A stretch of DNA of 64,000 bases from Gaeumannomyces sp. JS-464 (Eukaryota > Ascomycota > Sordariomycetes > Magnaporthales > Magnaporthaceae): the NCBI GenBank assembly GCA_002197995.1, contig NGZR01000002.1, positions 9,300,001-9,364,000 on the forward strand. Direction: 5' to 3'. The translations under genes were made by a program, and so were the position numbers. The notes under the pieces were generated by a model, which ran no database searches, was not told where the DNA came from, and was given only the letters and a program-made list of their open reading frames with translations. Below, in pieces: positions 35,000 through 46,278 of this stretch. Numbering within the stretch: the stretch's first letter is position 1; every line of letters begins with the position of its first letter.

Positions 35000-37497
35000 A
35001 TGATTAGTAGCATCAAGGCAGTCGCCATCGCCCTAGGGCTGGCGCAGGTTTCCAGAGCTCAGTCCGCAGGCCAGCCAGACCAAGCCTATTTCGACCAACT
35101 CGAGCGCTTCTGGAGCTACGGTAGATCACCCCCGGTCTACCCGTCACGTAAATTCGCCCTCCACCGGCTGCCGGATCTTGATGGCCGAAGCTGATAGCAC
35201 AAGTAGCGCCCAGCTCTGGCCTGGGTGACTGGCAGGATGCCTACAGCAAAGCCAGAGACCTGGTTAACCAGATGACGTTGGAGGAGAAGGAGAACGTTAC
35301 GATCGGCTACCAGCACTCGATGAACGGCTGCGTCGGTAAGAGCGGCAGCGTTCCAAGGCTCGGCTTCCCGGGCTTCTGCATGAGCAATGCAGGCAACGGC
35401 GTCGGCGGCACCGAAGGCGTGAGTGCCTACCCGGCTGCCCTGCACGTTGGCGCCTCGTGGAACAGGCGGCTGGCTTACGACAGAGCGCTACACATGGGCC
35501 GGGAGTTCAAGGCCAAGGGTGCCAACGTTGCCCTCGGGCCTGCCGTTGGGCCCCTGGGACGAGTACCCAAGGCGGGCAGAAACTGGGAGGCGCCCAGCAA
35601 CGACCCGTTCCTGACGGGTGCCCTGGCCTTCGAGACGACACGAGGCCTGCAGCAGTCGGTGATCGCTTGCCTCAAGCACCTTGTGGGCAACGAGCAGGAG
35701 ACGAGCCGCAAGCCGCCGCGGTACCTCGGCCACAGCCACAACCAGTCCGTGTCGTCCAACATCGACGACAGGACCATGCACGAGCTGTACCTCTGGCCGT
35801 TTTCAGATGCAGTGAGGGCTGGTGTCGGGTCCGTCATGTGCGCCTACCAGCGCACCAACAACAGCGGCTCGTGCCAGAACAGCAAGGTGCTCAACGGCCT
35901 ACTCAAGACCGAGCTGGCTTTCCAGGGCTTCGTCGTTTCCGACTGGTTCGTGCACCAGTCCGGCCTTGCCAGCGCCCTCGCCGGCTTGGATATGGTGATG
36001 CCTGTCGCGCCGCTGTGGTCCAAGGGCAACCTGACGGCCATGGCAACGAACGGATCGCTCACGCTTCAACGGCTTGACGACATGGTAACCCGGGCCATTG
36101 CGCCCTGGTACAAGTTCGGCAATCCCGGCATGAAAAATGTCGGCCATGGTCTTCCAGCCAACCTGGTCGCACCGCACACCTTTGTCAACGCGCGCAACAA
36201 GTCCTCGAGGCAGACCATTTTCCAGGGTGCTGTCGAAGGACACGTTTTAGTAAAAAACGCAGGCAATGCGCTGCCGCTCAGGAGCCCCGGCTTCCTCTCC
36301 GTGTTTGGCTACGACGCGGTGGCGCAGAAGCTCAACACACGCGAGCGCGCAGGCTTTTCGCTATGGGGCCGCGGAATGGCAGGCGCTCATCGGCACATGA
36401 ACGGGACCGAGCTGACCATGGAGATGTACGAGTGGTTCGTCGCGTCCAGCGTCAAGCAGACCGAGACGGGGCCCGAGGTCGCCCTGAACGGCACCCTCAT
36501 CACGGGTGGAGGTTCGGGCGCCGCCGTGGGGGCTTACATCGACGCCCCGCTGGACGCGCTGCAGAGGCAGGCGTACGAGGACGGCACGTTCGTCGCCTGG
36601 GACGTGCAGAGCGGCGCGCCCGAGGTCAACCCGGCCAGCGACGCGTGTCTCGTCTTCATCAATGCGCAGGCGACCGAGGGCTGGGATCGGAAGAACCTGA
36701 CGGACGCCTACTCTGACCGGCTGGTCGGAACAGTGGCGGGCCAGTGCGCGAACACCATGGTAGTGATTCACGCGGCGGGCGTTCGCTTGGTGGATGCCTG
36801 GTTTGACCACCCCAACGTCACGGCCGTAGTTCTCGGTCATCTCCCCGGGCAGGACAGCGGGCGCGCGCTGGTCGAGGTGTTGTACGGGCGGCAGTCACCT
36901 TCGGGCCGAATGCCTTACACGGTGGCCAAGCAGGAGAAGGATTACGGCAACATGCTGGACCCTGATTTTCCGAGCAACGACACGCCCTACTACCCGCAGT
37001 CCAACTTCACCGAGGGGGTGTACATCGACTACAAGCACTTCCTGAAGCACAACATCACCCCGCGGTTCGAGTTCGGCTTCGGCCTGACATATTCGTCGTT
37101 TGAGTACTCGAACCTCAGCGTCGTCGTCGACGCCCGGGCCTCGGAGTCCCTGCTGCCCCCGAGGCCGAGCGACATCTCGCCGGGCGGTCTGGACTCGCTC
37201 TGGGACGAGGTGGTGCGGGTGACGTGCACCGTGGCCAACGTGGGCAACGCGACGGCCGCCGAGGTGGCGCAGCTGTACCTTGGCATCCCGGGCGGGCCGG
37301 CGAGGGTACTGCGCGGGTTCGACAAGCAGGTGCTGGAACCGGGTCGCAGCGCTGTGTTCGCGTTCCCGCTAACCAGGCGCGACGTCAGCACGTGGGACGT
37401 CGTGCGACAGAGCTGGGTACTGCAGCGGGGGCGATATGACGTTTTTGTGGGCAAGAGCGTGCTCGACGTTCCGCTCGTGACCACGTTTGACATTTGA
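35000..37497 (+). CDS. Secreted GH3 beta-glucosidase
   Basis: Removes terminal beta-D-glucose from cellobiose and related glucans outside the cell. Intact, 812 aa, exons 35000-35147 and 35207-37497 with a 59 nt GT-AG intron carrying a CTGAT branch-like site. The signal peptide is about MISSIKAVAIALGLAQVSRA. The chain runs YGRSPPVYPSPPSSGLGDW across the splice, then VNQMTLEEKENVTIGY. The nucleophile Asp295 is in FVVSDWF. The (alpha/beta)6 sandwich contains the LVKNAGNALPL segment and ends at GFGLTYSSFEYS. An Fn3-like domain follows (VANVGNATAAEVAQLYLG). No PA14 insert is seen. The start was chosen because it yields a signal peptide; an in-frame ATG at 34904 would not. Confidence 0.93.
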
Positions 37498-38957
37498 GAG
37501 TTGCATCTTTCTTCTACATAGGTATGGGCAGCGGCGCGAGGGCGACGCTCACCACCACCATGATACCACCTTCCAAAATGAAGAGACGCGTTATGACCAG
37601 AACCCACCTGGCAGCCAGTTTCCTTGCTTGTAAGCCGGTAAAAACCCCGCTGCGTATTCGTCGTGGCGAGCCTCCAGCCGATATAAGCCGAGGGGTGGTC
37701 AATATTTGGATGACATGTGCCTTTTGATTAGCGGGATTGCCTCTCTGGGCAGGCAGCTCTCGCGCTCTCCACGGACCGAGACGGGCACTTAGACATCAAT
37801 GGCCTTGATCCCGTGGGAGCTGGGCGCTAGTCGGGCCGTTCCACGCCGTCGAGCAGTCCAGGCCAACGGGCTCTGCAGTCAGGTAGGGGCTCAGGGGCTC
37901 CCCCAACCCGGGGAAGCACGGGGAAAGGAATTTGCGGGGAAGGGCCTGGAGAACATGGCAGGCGCAGGACCAAGTGCCACCGTGGTGGAGCCGCCAGGCC
38001 ATATGCCCAGGGCGTCTGGGACCCTGATTGGCGCGCCTATTTTAGGGCCCAGATGCGGATCTGGTTCGGCAATGCTTTGTTTAATTCCTCCGTCGGCACT
38101 GATTCAGCATGCTTGGCAGTATTTGCCATTGCCAGCGATAGCATTCTGGCGAGGTCATAATGCACCGCAGGGAGTCCACAGGCCAGCCCTTGGGCAGCGC
38201 CCTTCCCCATTTCTCTAATTGCCTTCTATTTGCGCGTCCCATTGTATGTCTCTTGGGCCCGCCTGGCGATCCAATAAGACGTCGCCGCCCAGTCTCCCTA
38301 ATCTCCCCCGTGCTGAGTCTCGGATCCAGCCGTGGAGCGCATGGCTCCCTACCGTGTGTCCAGAAATACACGCCCTGGCAGTGGCTGACGCTTACCAACA
38401 GGGCAGGTCCCCCGGCGTCCCGTCGTCCGGCACTGTGGAGGCACAGGGGCGTTGCGGCTCTCTCGTCGTGGCCGGCCCTCAACTTCCAAGCGCGGTGACC
38501 ACATGACCGTGAGGGGAAGACGCTCCGGCAGGTCCCAGAAAGAGGTCAAAGCGCCGGGGTGGCGAAGCTCAAGCCATGTGTGTGTGGAGGAGCCTTGATC
38601 TGGCTGCTAATACGTTGGGTCGCCATGGTTGGGTTCACGATGGATTTTGCCGTGGGCCGCCGCGTCATGTACCTGACCATTATAGCCGAACCGACCCAGG
38701 AACCCCATCGCAAGGAGGGACCGCGGCGGCTCCAGAGTGGGTTCGCTCGACACATGATCTTGTCTCCCTGGCAGCGGTATCCCAGAGCTCATATATGAAG
38801 CCTCCTTAGCTCTGTTCCGCTGCTTAGTTTTCGGGGCCGCTAGCCCCAACCCTTTCTGGCACAACGGCCGAGACCAAGTCGCACGCAGCTGCGAACCTCG
38901 GCGAGCCCGTCACTCGTCCACACCCCACCTCTCGGATACGAATCCGACGCGGTCAAG
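37498..38957. other. Intergenic region, no supported gene
   Basis: About 1.5 kb between GH3 and GH43 genes; no coherent frame or RNA gene. An AT-rich CATATATGA stretch at about 38790 may be part of the GH43 promoter. Confidence 0.45.
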
Positions 38958-41900
38958 ATGCGGTTCTCGGGGCTTTGGGCCGCTGCCCTGGCCACGCTGG
39001 CCTACGCCACCACCGACCAACCCCTGGATACACGAAGCGCACTCAGGGCGCGCGCCGCCGCCGCCCTCGACTCCGTCACCGTCACCAACATCAACGATGT
39101 CAGGGGCAACCTGCACCTCCCAGAGACCTGGGACGGCCTGCCGGTCCGCTGGGCCAGCAGCGACCCCTCTGTCGTCGGGCACGACGGCCTGGTGAAGCGG
39201 CGGGAGGACGGGCACCGCCACGTCACGCTGCGCGCCACCATCGAGCACGAGGGCGTGTCGGTCGAGCGCGAGTTCACGGCGCGGGTGCGGCAGGCGGTGG
39301 AGAAGCGGCAGGCGTCTGACTACGAGGGCTACGCCTTCTCGTACTTTACGGGCAACAGCATCGCGGGCGAGAAGATCTACTTCGCGGCCAGCGTGGGCAA
39401 CGACGCGCTCAACTGGCGCGAGCTCAACCGCGGCCAGCCCGTGCTGACGTCCACAAAGGGCACCAAGGGCCTGCGCGACCCGTTCCTGATCCGGTCGCCC
39501 GAGGGCGATACCTTCTACCTCATCGCCACGGACCTGTCCATCGGCTCGGGCACGTCGTGGGGCGACGCGGTGCGCTTCGGCAGCCTGTTCCTTGAGGTGT
39601 GGGAGTCGCACGACCTGGTCAACTGGTCAGCGCAGCGGCACATCAAGGTGTCGCCGCCCAGCGCGGGCAACACGTGGGCGCCCGAGGCCTACTACGACCC
39701 CTCGATCGGGGCCTACGTCGTCTTCTGGGCGTCGTCGCTGTACGCGGCCAACGACCCCCAGCGCAACGGGCCGACGTACCACCGCATGCTGTACGCGACG
39801 ACGCGCGACTTTGTCACCTTCAGCAACACGACGGTGTGGCAGGACGCCGGCCTGTCGCGCATCGACTCAACCGTCATCAAGGTGGGCGACCAGTACCACC
39901 GCTTCACCAAGGACGAGGGCGCCGGCAGCACGGGCTGCGTCGACATTATCCAGGAGCGCTCGTCGTCGCTCGAGGCGCCGCTGCCGTCGTGGACGCGCGA
40001 GGCCGCCTGCATCGGCCGTGACGCCGGCACGCAGGCCGTCGAGGGCCCGACCGTGTTCAAGTCCAACCCGGGCGACGTGCGAGGCAACAAGTTCTACCTG
40101 TTCGTCGACGAGTACGGCGGCCGCGGCTACGTGCCGCTCGAGACGGCCGACATCTCCAACCCCAAGTGGCGGCTGTCGCCGTCGTGGAACCTGCCCGCCA
40201 GCCCGCGCCACGGCACCGTCATCCCCGTCACCAAGGCCGAGCTCGCGCGCCTAACGGGCTCGACGGGCAAGCCCAAGCCCGTCAACGCGGCCGGCGAGAT
40301 TGTGCGCTATGACTTCTCGTCGCTCAGGGATGGCGGCGTGCTGCCCGACGTGTCTGGGAACGGCGCCGACGGCCGGGTGCAGGGCGGCGCCACCATCCGC
40401 AACGGCGCGCTGGTGCTTGACGGCGTCGACGACTACGTGACGCTGCCCAGCGACCTGGTGGCGGGCGTCGAGGACGTGACGATCGAGGCCGAGGTGCAGC
40501 TGGCGGCGGACCAGCAGACGCCCTACTTCATCTTCGGCATCGGCAACACGGGCTCGTCGGGCGCGGGCGCCGGCTACCTGTTCGCCACGGGCAGCCCGTA
40601 CCGCGCCAGCATCACGCTGACCGACTACAGGGCCGAGCAGACGGTGTCGTCGAGCCGGGATCTGCCCAGGGGCCAGTGGGTGCACCTGGCGTACGTGATC
40701 CAGGGCCGCACCGCCGTCCTGTACCTCAACGGCGCCGAGGTCGGCCGCAACACGCAGGTCAACCTCGACCCGGCCCAGATCGGCGGCGGCGCGACCAACA
40801 ACAACTACATCGGCAAGTCGACGTACACGAGCGACCGCCTGCTCAAGGGCCAGGTGCGCAAGTTCGCCGTCTACAACCGCGCCCTGTCGGCGGCCGAGGT
40901 GCTTGGTAAGTCGGGGAACCTGCTGCAGCTGACCGGGTCTCGCTTTCTGACGCCTCCGCCATCAAGGCCTCGCCGCTCGTTAGCGGGTCCGGCCGCTCCG
41001 TCCTCTTCTACGTCAAGCCCGGCACCAACCTGGCCGCGCTCGCGCCCACCTTTACCACCCCGGACGGCGTGACCGTCTCGCCCCCCTCGGGCGCCACCGT
41101 CGACTTCAGCAACGGCCGCACCGTCACCTACACCCTGACCAACCGCGACAACGGCACCTCGGCCACGTGGGTTATGACGGCGCACGAGATGGCGTCGCCC
41201 GTCCTGCCGGGCCTGTACGCCGACCCCAACATTTACATCTACAACGCCACCTACTACATCTACGCCACCACCGACGGCTTCCCTGGCTGGGGCGGCAAGG
41301 AGTTCTACGTGTGGTCGTCGCCCGACATGAAGGAGTGGACGCGCACTCAGACCCCCATCCTGAGGCTTGACGGCGCCAACGGCAACGTGCCCTGGGCCGT
41401 CGGCAACGCGTGGGCTCCGGGCTTCATCGAGCGCGGCGGCAAGTTCTACTTTTACCACAGCGGCCACCACATCCGGCTCAATACCAAGACCATCGGCGCC
41501 GCCGTGGCATCGCACCCGCTGGGGCCGTTCACGGCGCAGCCCGACGCCATGATCTTCAACAACGAGACGGTGACGTCGGGCCAGGCCATCGACCCGGCCG
41601 CGTTCCGCGACCCGGTCAGCGGCAAGTACTACCTGTACTGGGGCAACGGGCGGCCGCTGTACGCGCAGCTGGCCGACGACATGGTCTCCCTGGTTCCCGG
41701 CACCACCAAGCAGATCTCGGGGCTGAACGACTTCCGCGAGGGCCTGTTCCTGGTGTACAGGCGCGGGCTGTACCACCTGACGTACAGCATCGACGACACA
41801 GGGTCCGAGGACTACCGGGTCGGGTACGCGACGGCCACGTCGCCCGACGGGCCGTGGACGTACCGCGGCGTCGTGCTGGCCAAGCGGCCGGAGCTGGGCA

Positions 41901-42130
41901 TCCTGGGGACGGGCCACAACAGCATGGCGCAGGTGCCCGGCACCGACGACTGGGTCATTGCGTACCACCGCTTCGGCATCCCCGGCGGCAACGGCAACAA
42001 CCGCGAGACCACGATCGACCGCGTCGTGTTTGACGAGCAGACGGGCTTCATGAAGACCATCACGCCGACGCTGGAGAGCGTGCCGGCGCAGCGCATCACC
42101 AGCTGTGCGTCGCGGCGAAAGCCAGTGTAG
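38958..42130 (+). CDS. Secreted double GH43 glycosidase with LamG-like module
   Basis: About 1057 aa. Signal peptide residues 1-18 (MRFSGLWAAALATLAYAT). Residues ~35-110 look like an atrophied bacterial Ig-type domain (WDGLPVRWASSDPSVVGHDGLV). The first GH43 module (~115-430) has FSYFTGN, GLRDPFLI, STNG-less WAPEAYYD and TGCVDIIQE. Residues ~440-640 resemble a LamG/concanavalin fold (VLDGVDDYVTLPSDL, GQWVHLAYVI, YLNGAEVG). An Ig-like stretch follows, then a second GH43 module from ~750 with the catalytic base region GLYADPNIY, WAPGFIERGGKFYFYHS and acid region REGLFLVY. One G seems missing in the GGG at 40935-40937; restoring it gives LTGVSLSDASAIKASPLV and joins both halves. Expected to act on arabinan or arabinoxylan side chains; activity of each module is inferred. 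Confidence 0.88.
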
Positions 42131-43453
42131 AGGGTGGGTTGGTTGCGGTGATTAAGGACGGGGTTTTTGGTGGGCGCATTGCGGACCTTTTTATTTTTAT
42201 TTTTTTTATGGTTGATATGCCAGGATGAGACAATAGTGGAGGACCAAGTAGACTTGATGACCAGGCTTTCTCGAACGGATGCTGGATTTGAAACGAACTA
42301 TGTCCACATGTGTATATATGTAAATATCTATTATTCGATAATCTGTTTTTGTTTATTATTTAGTAATTCGCTTTCGACCCTGACCGGCATGAATACCAGA
42401 CGACGAAACTGCCCACTGCCCCGTTCAAACGACTCGGGGCGTCTTCCGGGGCGCCCCACAGCGCGACGACACGTAGTGGGAAATTGCCAGGCAAACCGGC
42501 TAAACCGGCAGATGCATCTCGCTGAATTCTGGTCGTTTAAACTGTAAGGTTCAACACGCGATGGTGACACAGGGGAGAGGGAGGGGGACGCGAGTCGCAA
42601 GCACGGCGGCCGGCATACTCGACCATTTCAAGCTGATTCTCCGAAGCTGTACGTGCCCCTGAGCCGCGGGCGCCGGCGACTTTGCGAGCATACGGAACAA
42701 GACGACCAAAGGGGAGGAAGCATAGGATGAACGGCGTTCTCCCGACGTATAGTGGCAATATGGAAAATAAAACATACAAATGCTGCCGGCCGATTGCGAT
42801 TGCAACCTTGCCTCGACTTTCCTTAATTACGCGCATGTCTGTCTGTCTGCCATGTCGTCGACATGCTCCGCGACCGATTGAGCAATTGCCCCCCTGTTTG
42901 GGGCTGCGGGCCGCCCCCCTGTTGGATGGCCAGATCGGTTTGGCTCTGGCCCAGCACCACGATATGGCTGGGGAAGCCCCCGCTGGCCGTGGCGCTATAG
43001 GCGACTGGTCGTCATCCGCGGTGCTGTCCAAGCGGCTGGAGCATCGTGCCAAACTCTGCGCCACAAATCGGCTGCCGCCGGGGGACGGGGCTTGGCCAGG
43101 TGGGGAGCTTCGGTCACAAGTAGAGAAAAAAAAGGGAAGCAGGCGGGGAGGGTGCCATTGTGCAATCTGCCGTTGCCCATGCGAACCGGCGACGGAGGCA
43201 GGCCACCGCTATCGCGCCCTCCATTAAAGGCACCGACAACGACACCGACGCCGACACGTCCGTGTATAAAGAAGAGAGACGCGGGCCCGTTGTTGTGATA
43301 TCAAGCCACTCCTAAGACATCCACGCGCTCGTTTCCCCGGATTTCCCACTCGCTTTCCCCCATTCGTTCACCAGACAGCAACAAGCAGCCTCGCGCTCAC
43401 AAGCCAAAACCCACCCTCTCTCCTTGTCACCAACAAACCACCCCTCGCCCAAA
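42131..43453. other. Intergenic region
   Basis: About 1.3 kb; AT-rich 3' flank of the GH43 gene, then the promoter of the small secreted protein. No other gene seen. Confidence 0.45.
43265..43271 (+). promoter_or_regulatory. TATA box candidate (TATAAAG)
   Basis: TATAAAG lies 189 bp upstream of the ATG of the small secreted Cys-rich protein; the leader between them is C/A-rich, as is common before highly expressed fungal genes. Confidence 0.45.
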
Positions 43454-43797
43454 ATGAAGTTCACTGTGGCCTTCCTCGCCGCCGGCGCCCTCGCCGCCCC
43501 CGCCGCCGTCGAGAGCCGCGAGCCCAAGGACGGCTGCCCCGCCAATGCGCCGTGGCCCATGGGCCAGCCCGGCGACTACTGGTACCCCATCTGCTGCCCC
43601 TACGTCATAAGCGATGCAAGTCTTGGCCCCATCCCACCTCTTTCTTCCCTCGAGCCTACGGGGGAAATCGCGCGCGAACCCGTAATGCTGACTTTTGTTT
43701 CCCCCACTCTCTCTCCTAGGCCGCGTGCTGCAACCGCAACCCGGAGAACGGCATCACCTACGCCGGCAAGCTGTACCCGGCCTGCCCCAAGCCCTAA
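43454..43797 (+). CDS. Small secreted cysteine-rich protein (79 aa), GC-AG intron
   Basis: Exons 43454-43615 and 43720-43797. A signal peptide covers about residues 1-17 (MKFTVAFLAAGALAAPA). The mature part has six Cys (GCPAN, PICCPY, AACCNRN, PACPKP) and ends KLYPACPKP. The only splice that keeps the conserved CC pair uses donor GCAAGT at 43616 with acceptor CTCCTAG at 43719, a GC-AG intron; the nearby GT two bases on shifts the frame and loses the cysteines. A TATA box lies 189 bp upstream. Small, secreted and Cys-rich fits an effector-like or antimicrobial-like protein, but I recognise no named family and no function is claimed. Confidence 0.78.
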
Positions 43798-43992
43798 GTT
43801 CTTTGGCCTGGCGTTTGGTCAAAGTGGCAGTGTGTTTGTATGTGCCCCTGGATGTCGGATCTGGTTTGGGGACAAGCAGCAAAACAGCTGGCGAGTGGAT
43901 GGGATCGAATCCGTGTCATTCGGGTGAAGGCGCACGGCCTGGCCCTGTCAGGATCTGGGTGGTACGGGATGTCGATGTCGGCCATAGCCTGC

Positions 43993-45404
43993 CTAGCCAA
44001 TATAAACCGCATAATTGGCCATCTCCTTGTCTCGTCTCAGAACCTCAATCTCGTCTTCTGCCAGGCAAGCAGCAACGGCAATGCCGCCCTCGGCGTCCCT
44101 GGGCATAAGATACAGCAAGCCCGGGTGGGGCGACATCCTGGGCCGGCGGGCCGCGACGGGCGCGCCGAGTCGGGGCCCGAACGAGGCGGCGCACGCGCGC
44201 AGGTTGGTGTAGGACGACACGACGACGTCGGCGCGCGGGTCGAGGCGGGCGCCGTTGACCACGGCGCTCTTGTCGGGCAGGCGGTCGAGCACGGTGGCGT
44301 AGGCGCAAAAGTGGCGCCGCAGCGCGTCCTCGTCGCGCACCAGGCCGCGCAGCGATCCCGCGACGGCGCCGAGCGGCAGGTCGCAGACGTCGGCCGCCCG
44401 CCGGTAGGCGCAGTCGACCACGTGGCCCGTGTAGCCCTCGAGCCCCAGCGCCTTGCGCATGCTGACGGTGCGGCAGAGCTGCGACTGGGCCGCCGCCGCC
44501 GCGCCCAGCGTCACGCGGCGCGCGCCTGGATCCGCTGCCAGCACAGCGTCGTGACGGCGTCATCGGTCGTGATGTACGGCACCACGTCCTGCTTGCTGGC
44601 CTCCCGCTTGAGCGCCGTCAGGGCCGAGCCGCTGAGCTTGAAGTAGACCCACTTGGCTGCCTTGGTCTGCGGGGCCGCGGCGGCTCCCTGGGCCTTCTCC
44701 ATGTCCTCGACAGGCTTGACGAGAGAGTCGTCTAGCTCCAGCCCGGGCTTGTAGTCGTCCCCGAGCAGCGGCACGGCATTGCGCCGGTCCTGGTTGGCTT
44801 GTGCCACCTCTTCTGGCGTCAGGCGCTCGCCACGGCAGGCCTTGGCGATGTATCCAATGACGATGCCCAAACCCGTCATGTCCATGGTGGTGTGGTTGCT
44901 GCAAACCGTCAGGACCAGGCCGCCGTCGACAAAGCTGGCCTGCAGAACCAGGACGGGGGCGACCACGTCAGGGCTGGCAGAGTCCCAGGAGGCGGCGATG
45001 GGCGGCACGAGGACATCGGGGTCCAGGGCAGCCATGGGGAAGCCCGCATCTTGCAGCCGCGCGAAGCTCGGGAACTCGACATGGTCGGCGGCGGGAGGTG
45101 AGCAAAGACGCTTGACCAGAAGCAGGATGGTGCCTTGGTGGGAGACGATGTGGCGGATGCCCGAGCGGGTCGCGTCGCGGCCTTCGAAGACGACGCGGCC
45201 GGCAAGCCACGGGACGTCCCTGGCAAGGTCGGCGAGCGCCTGCTGGAGATGAGCCACCACCTCGTCCTGGACGTCAGTGGTGGCGCCGGGAAGGCGGAAG
45301 AAGAGGCTGATGAGCGAGTATCGCCTGAGCATGGGAAGCGAGCCAAGCACATCCGTGAGGTGCGGAAACGCGTGGTCGCCGCCGCCTGAGGTCCAAGGGG
45401 CCAT
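43993..45404 (-). CDS. BAHD-type acyltransferase (trichothecene-acetyltransferase-like family)
   Basis: About 470 aa, single exon after correction. Transfers an acyl group from acyl-CoA to a hydroxyl or amine; substrate unknown. The active-site HxxxD is HTTMD near residue 175 (VCSNHTTMDMTGLG). The C-terminal structural motif, DFGxxLG in fungal members, reads SFGPRLGAP here. Flanking conserved parts include LSLISLFFRLPG-type N-terminus (YSLISLFFRL) and YLMPRDAEGG. The frame breaks once at about 44525, where one missing base joins CWQRIQ to ARRVTLGAAAAAQSQLCRTVS. Such enzymes decorate secondary metabolites or detoxify them. There is no neighbouring biosynthetic backbone gene, so no pathway is assigned. 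Confidence 0.82.
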
Positions 45405-46278
45405 ATTCTACTGTTGTCTTATGTTCTTGGCGGGGGCTTGGCTTAAATTGTGGCGAAAAGAGCATGATCCGAGGGCTGCCGAGTCCCCAGACGCCCTGCG
45501 CTGGTCAATATATAGTGTCGGACGCATCCATCGAGAAATGCAGGGCTGGAGCCATAGCCTCGAGAATTGCGAACCAAGATGACGAGCGATGAGCCATCCA
45601 GCAGGAGCTCCTAGCGCATACAGACAGAGCCGCCGTTGCAAGTGAAGAAGCGCAGGGTCCCGAATCGCGGGAGCTGATTTCCAAGTGGGGCCATGATTCG
45701 CGCAGATCAGGTCGTGGAATTGTTAAGCCCATGTCCAAGTGGGGCAGCCAATTGCACTACGAAATCAACTCGGCGCACGCAGCAAATGGATGCTGGCCGT
45801 CGCCCAGAAAATGGCTGGCAGTTCCAAGCCCTGAACTAGACGTTTTATTGGCTGAATTAGGTGGCTGACCCATAAATATCCCTCCTTTTCGCCTGGATAG
45901 TGAGGCCCAGCGTTTTAAAGTTCCACCACGCCATCCGAACTTTTTAGGTTACTACAATGGGAAGACAAAAGTATCGCTTCGTTTTTTTTTTTTTGGTCCG
46001 GTACCCGCGATGCGTTCTCATCAACCCTACGAACACAACTACGAATGTGTGGTATATAAAATATTGGGAAAAAAAATACACGCGCAATCCCCTGCTTCTG
46101 TTTATCTATTTACCAAAGTTTTGTATTCATTGAAATGAATTTGATCGTGCGGTGCTACGTTGAAATGGGTGGCTGATTTCGAGGGTGAAGTGGAAAATTG
46201 AAAACGAAGCGGTACTTTTCTACGTCGGTTGTAGGTAGTGCGTCCTTCCCCAGCAAATCCCGATCAAGTTCCGGCTGA
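45405..46278. other. Intergenic region becoming AT-rich
   Basis: 875 bp without a supported gene. A minus-strand ACTATATATTG element at about 45510-45520 may be the acyltransferase TATA region. GC content falls toward 46150 before the next gene. Confidence 0.4.

Noticed and set aside
40916..40938. A 23 nt GTAAGT...CTGCAG intron in the GH43 gene
   Set aside because: Far shorter than any fungal intron here (53 nt or more). Restoring one G at 40935-40937 gives a better conserved protein (GNLLQLTGVSLSDAS).
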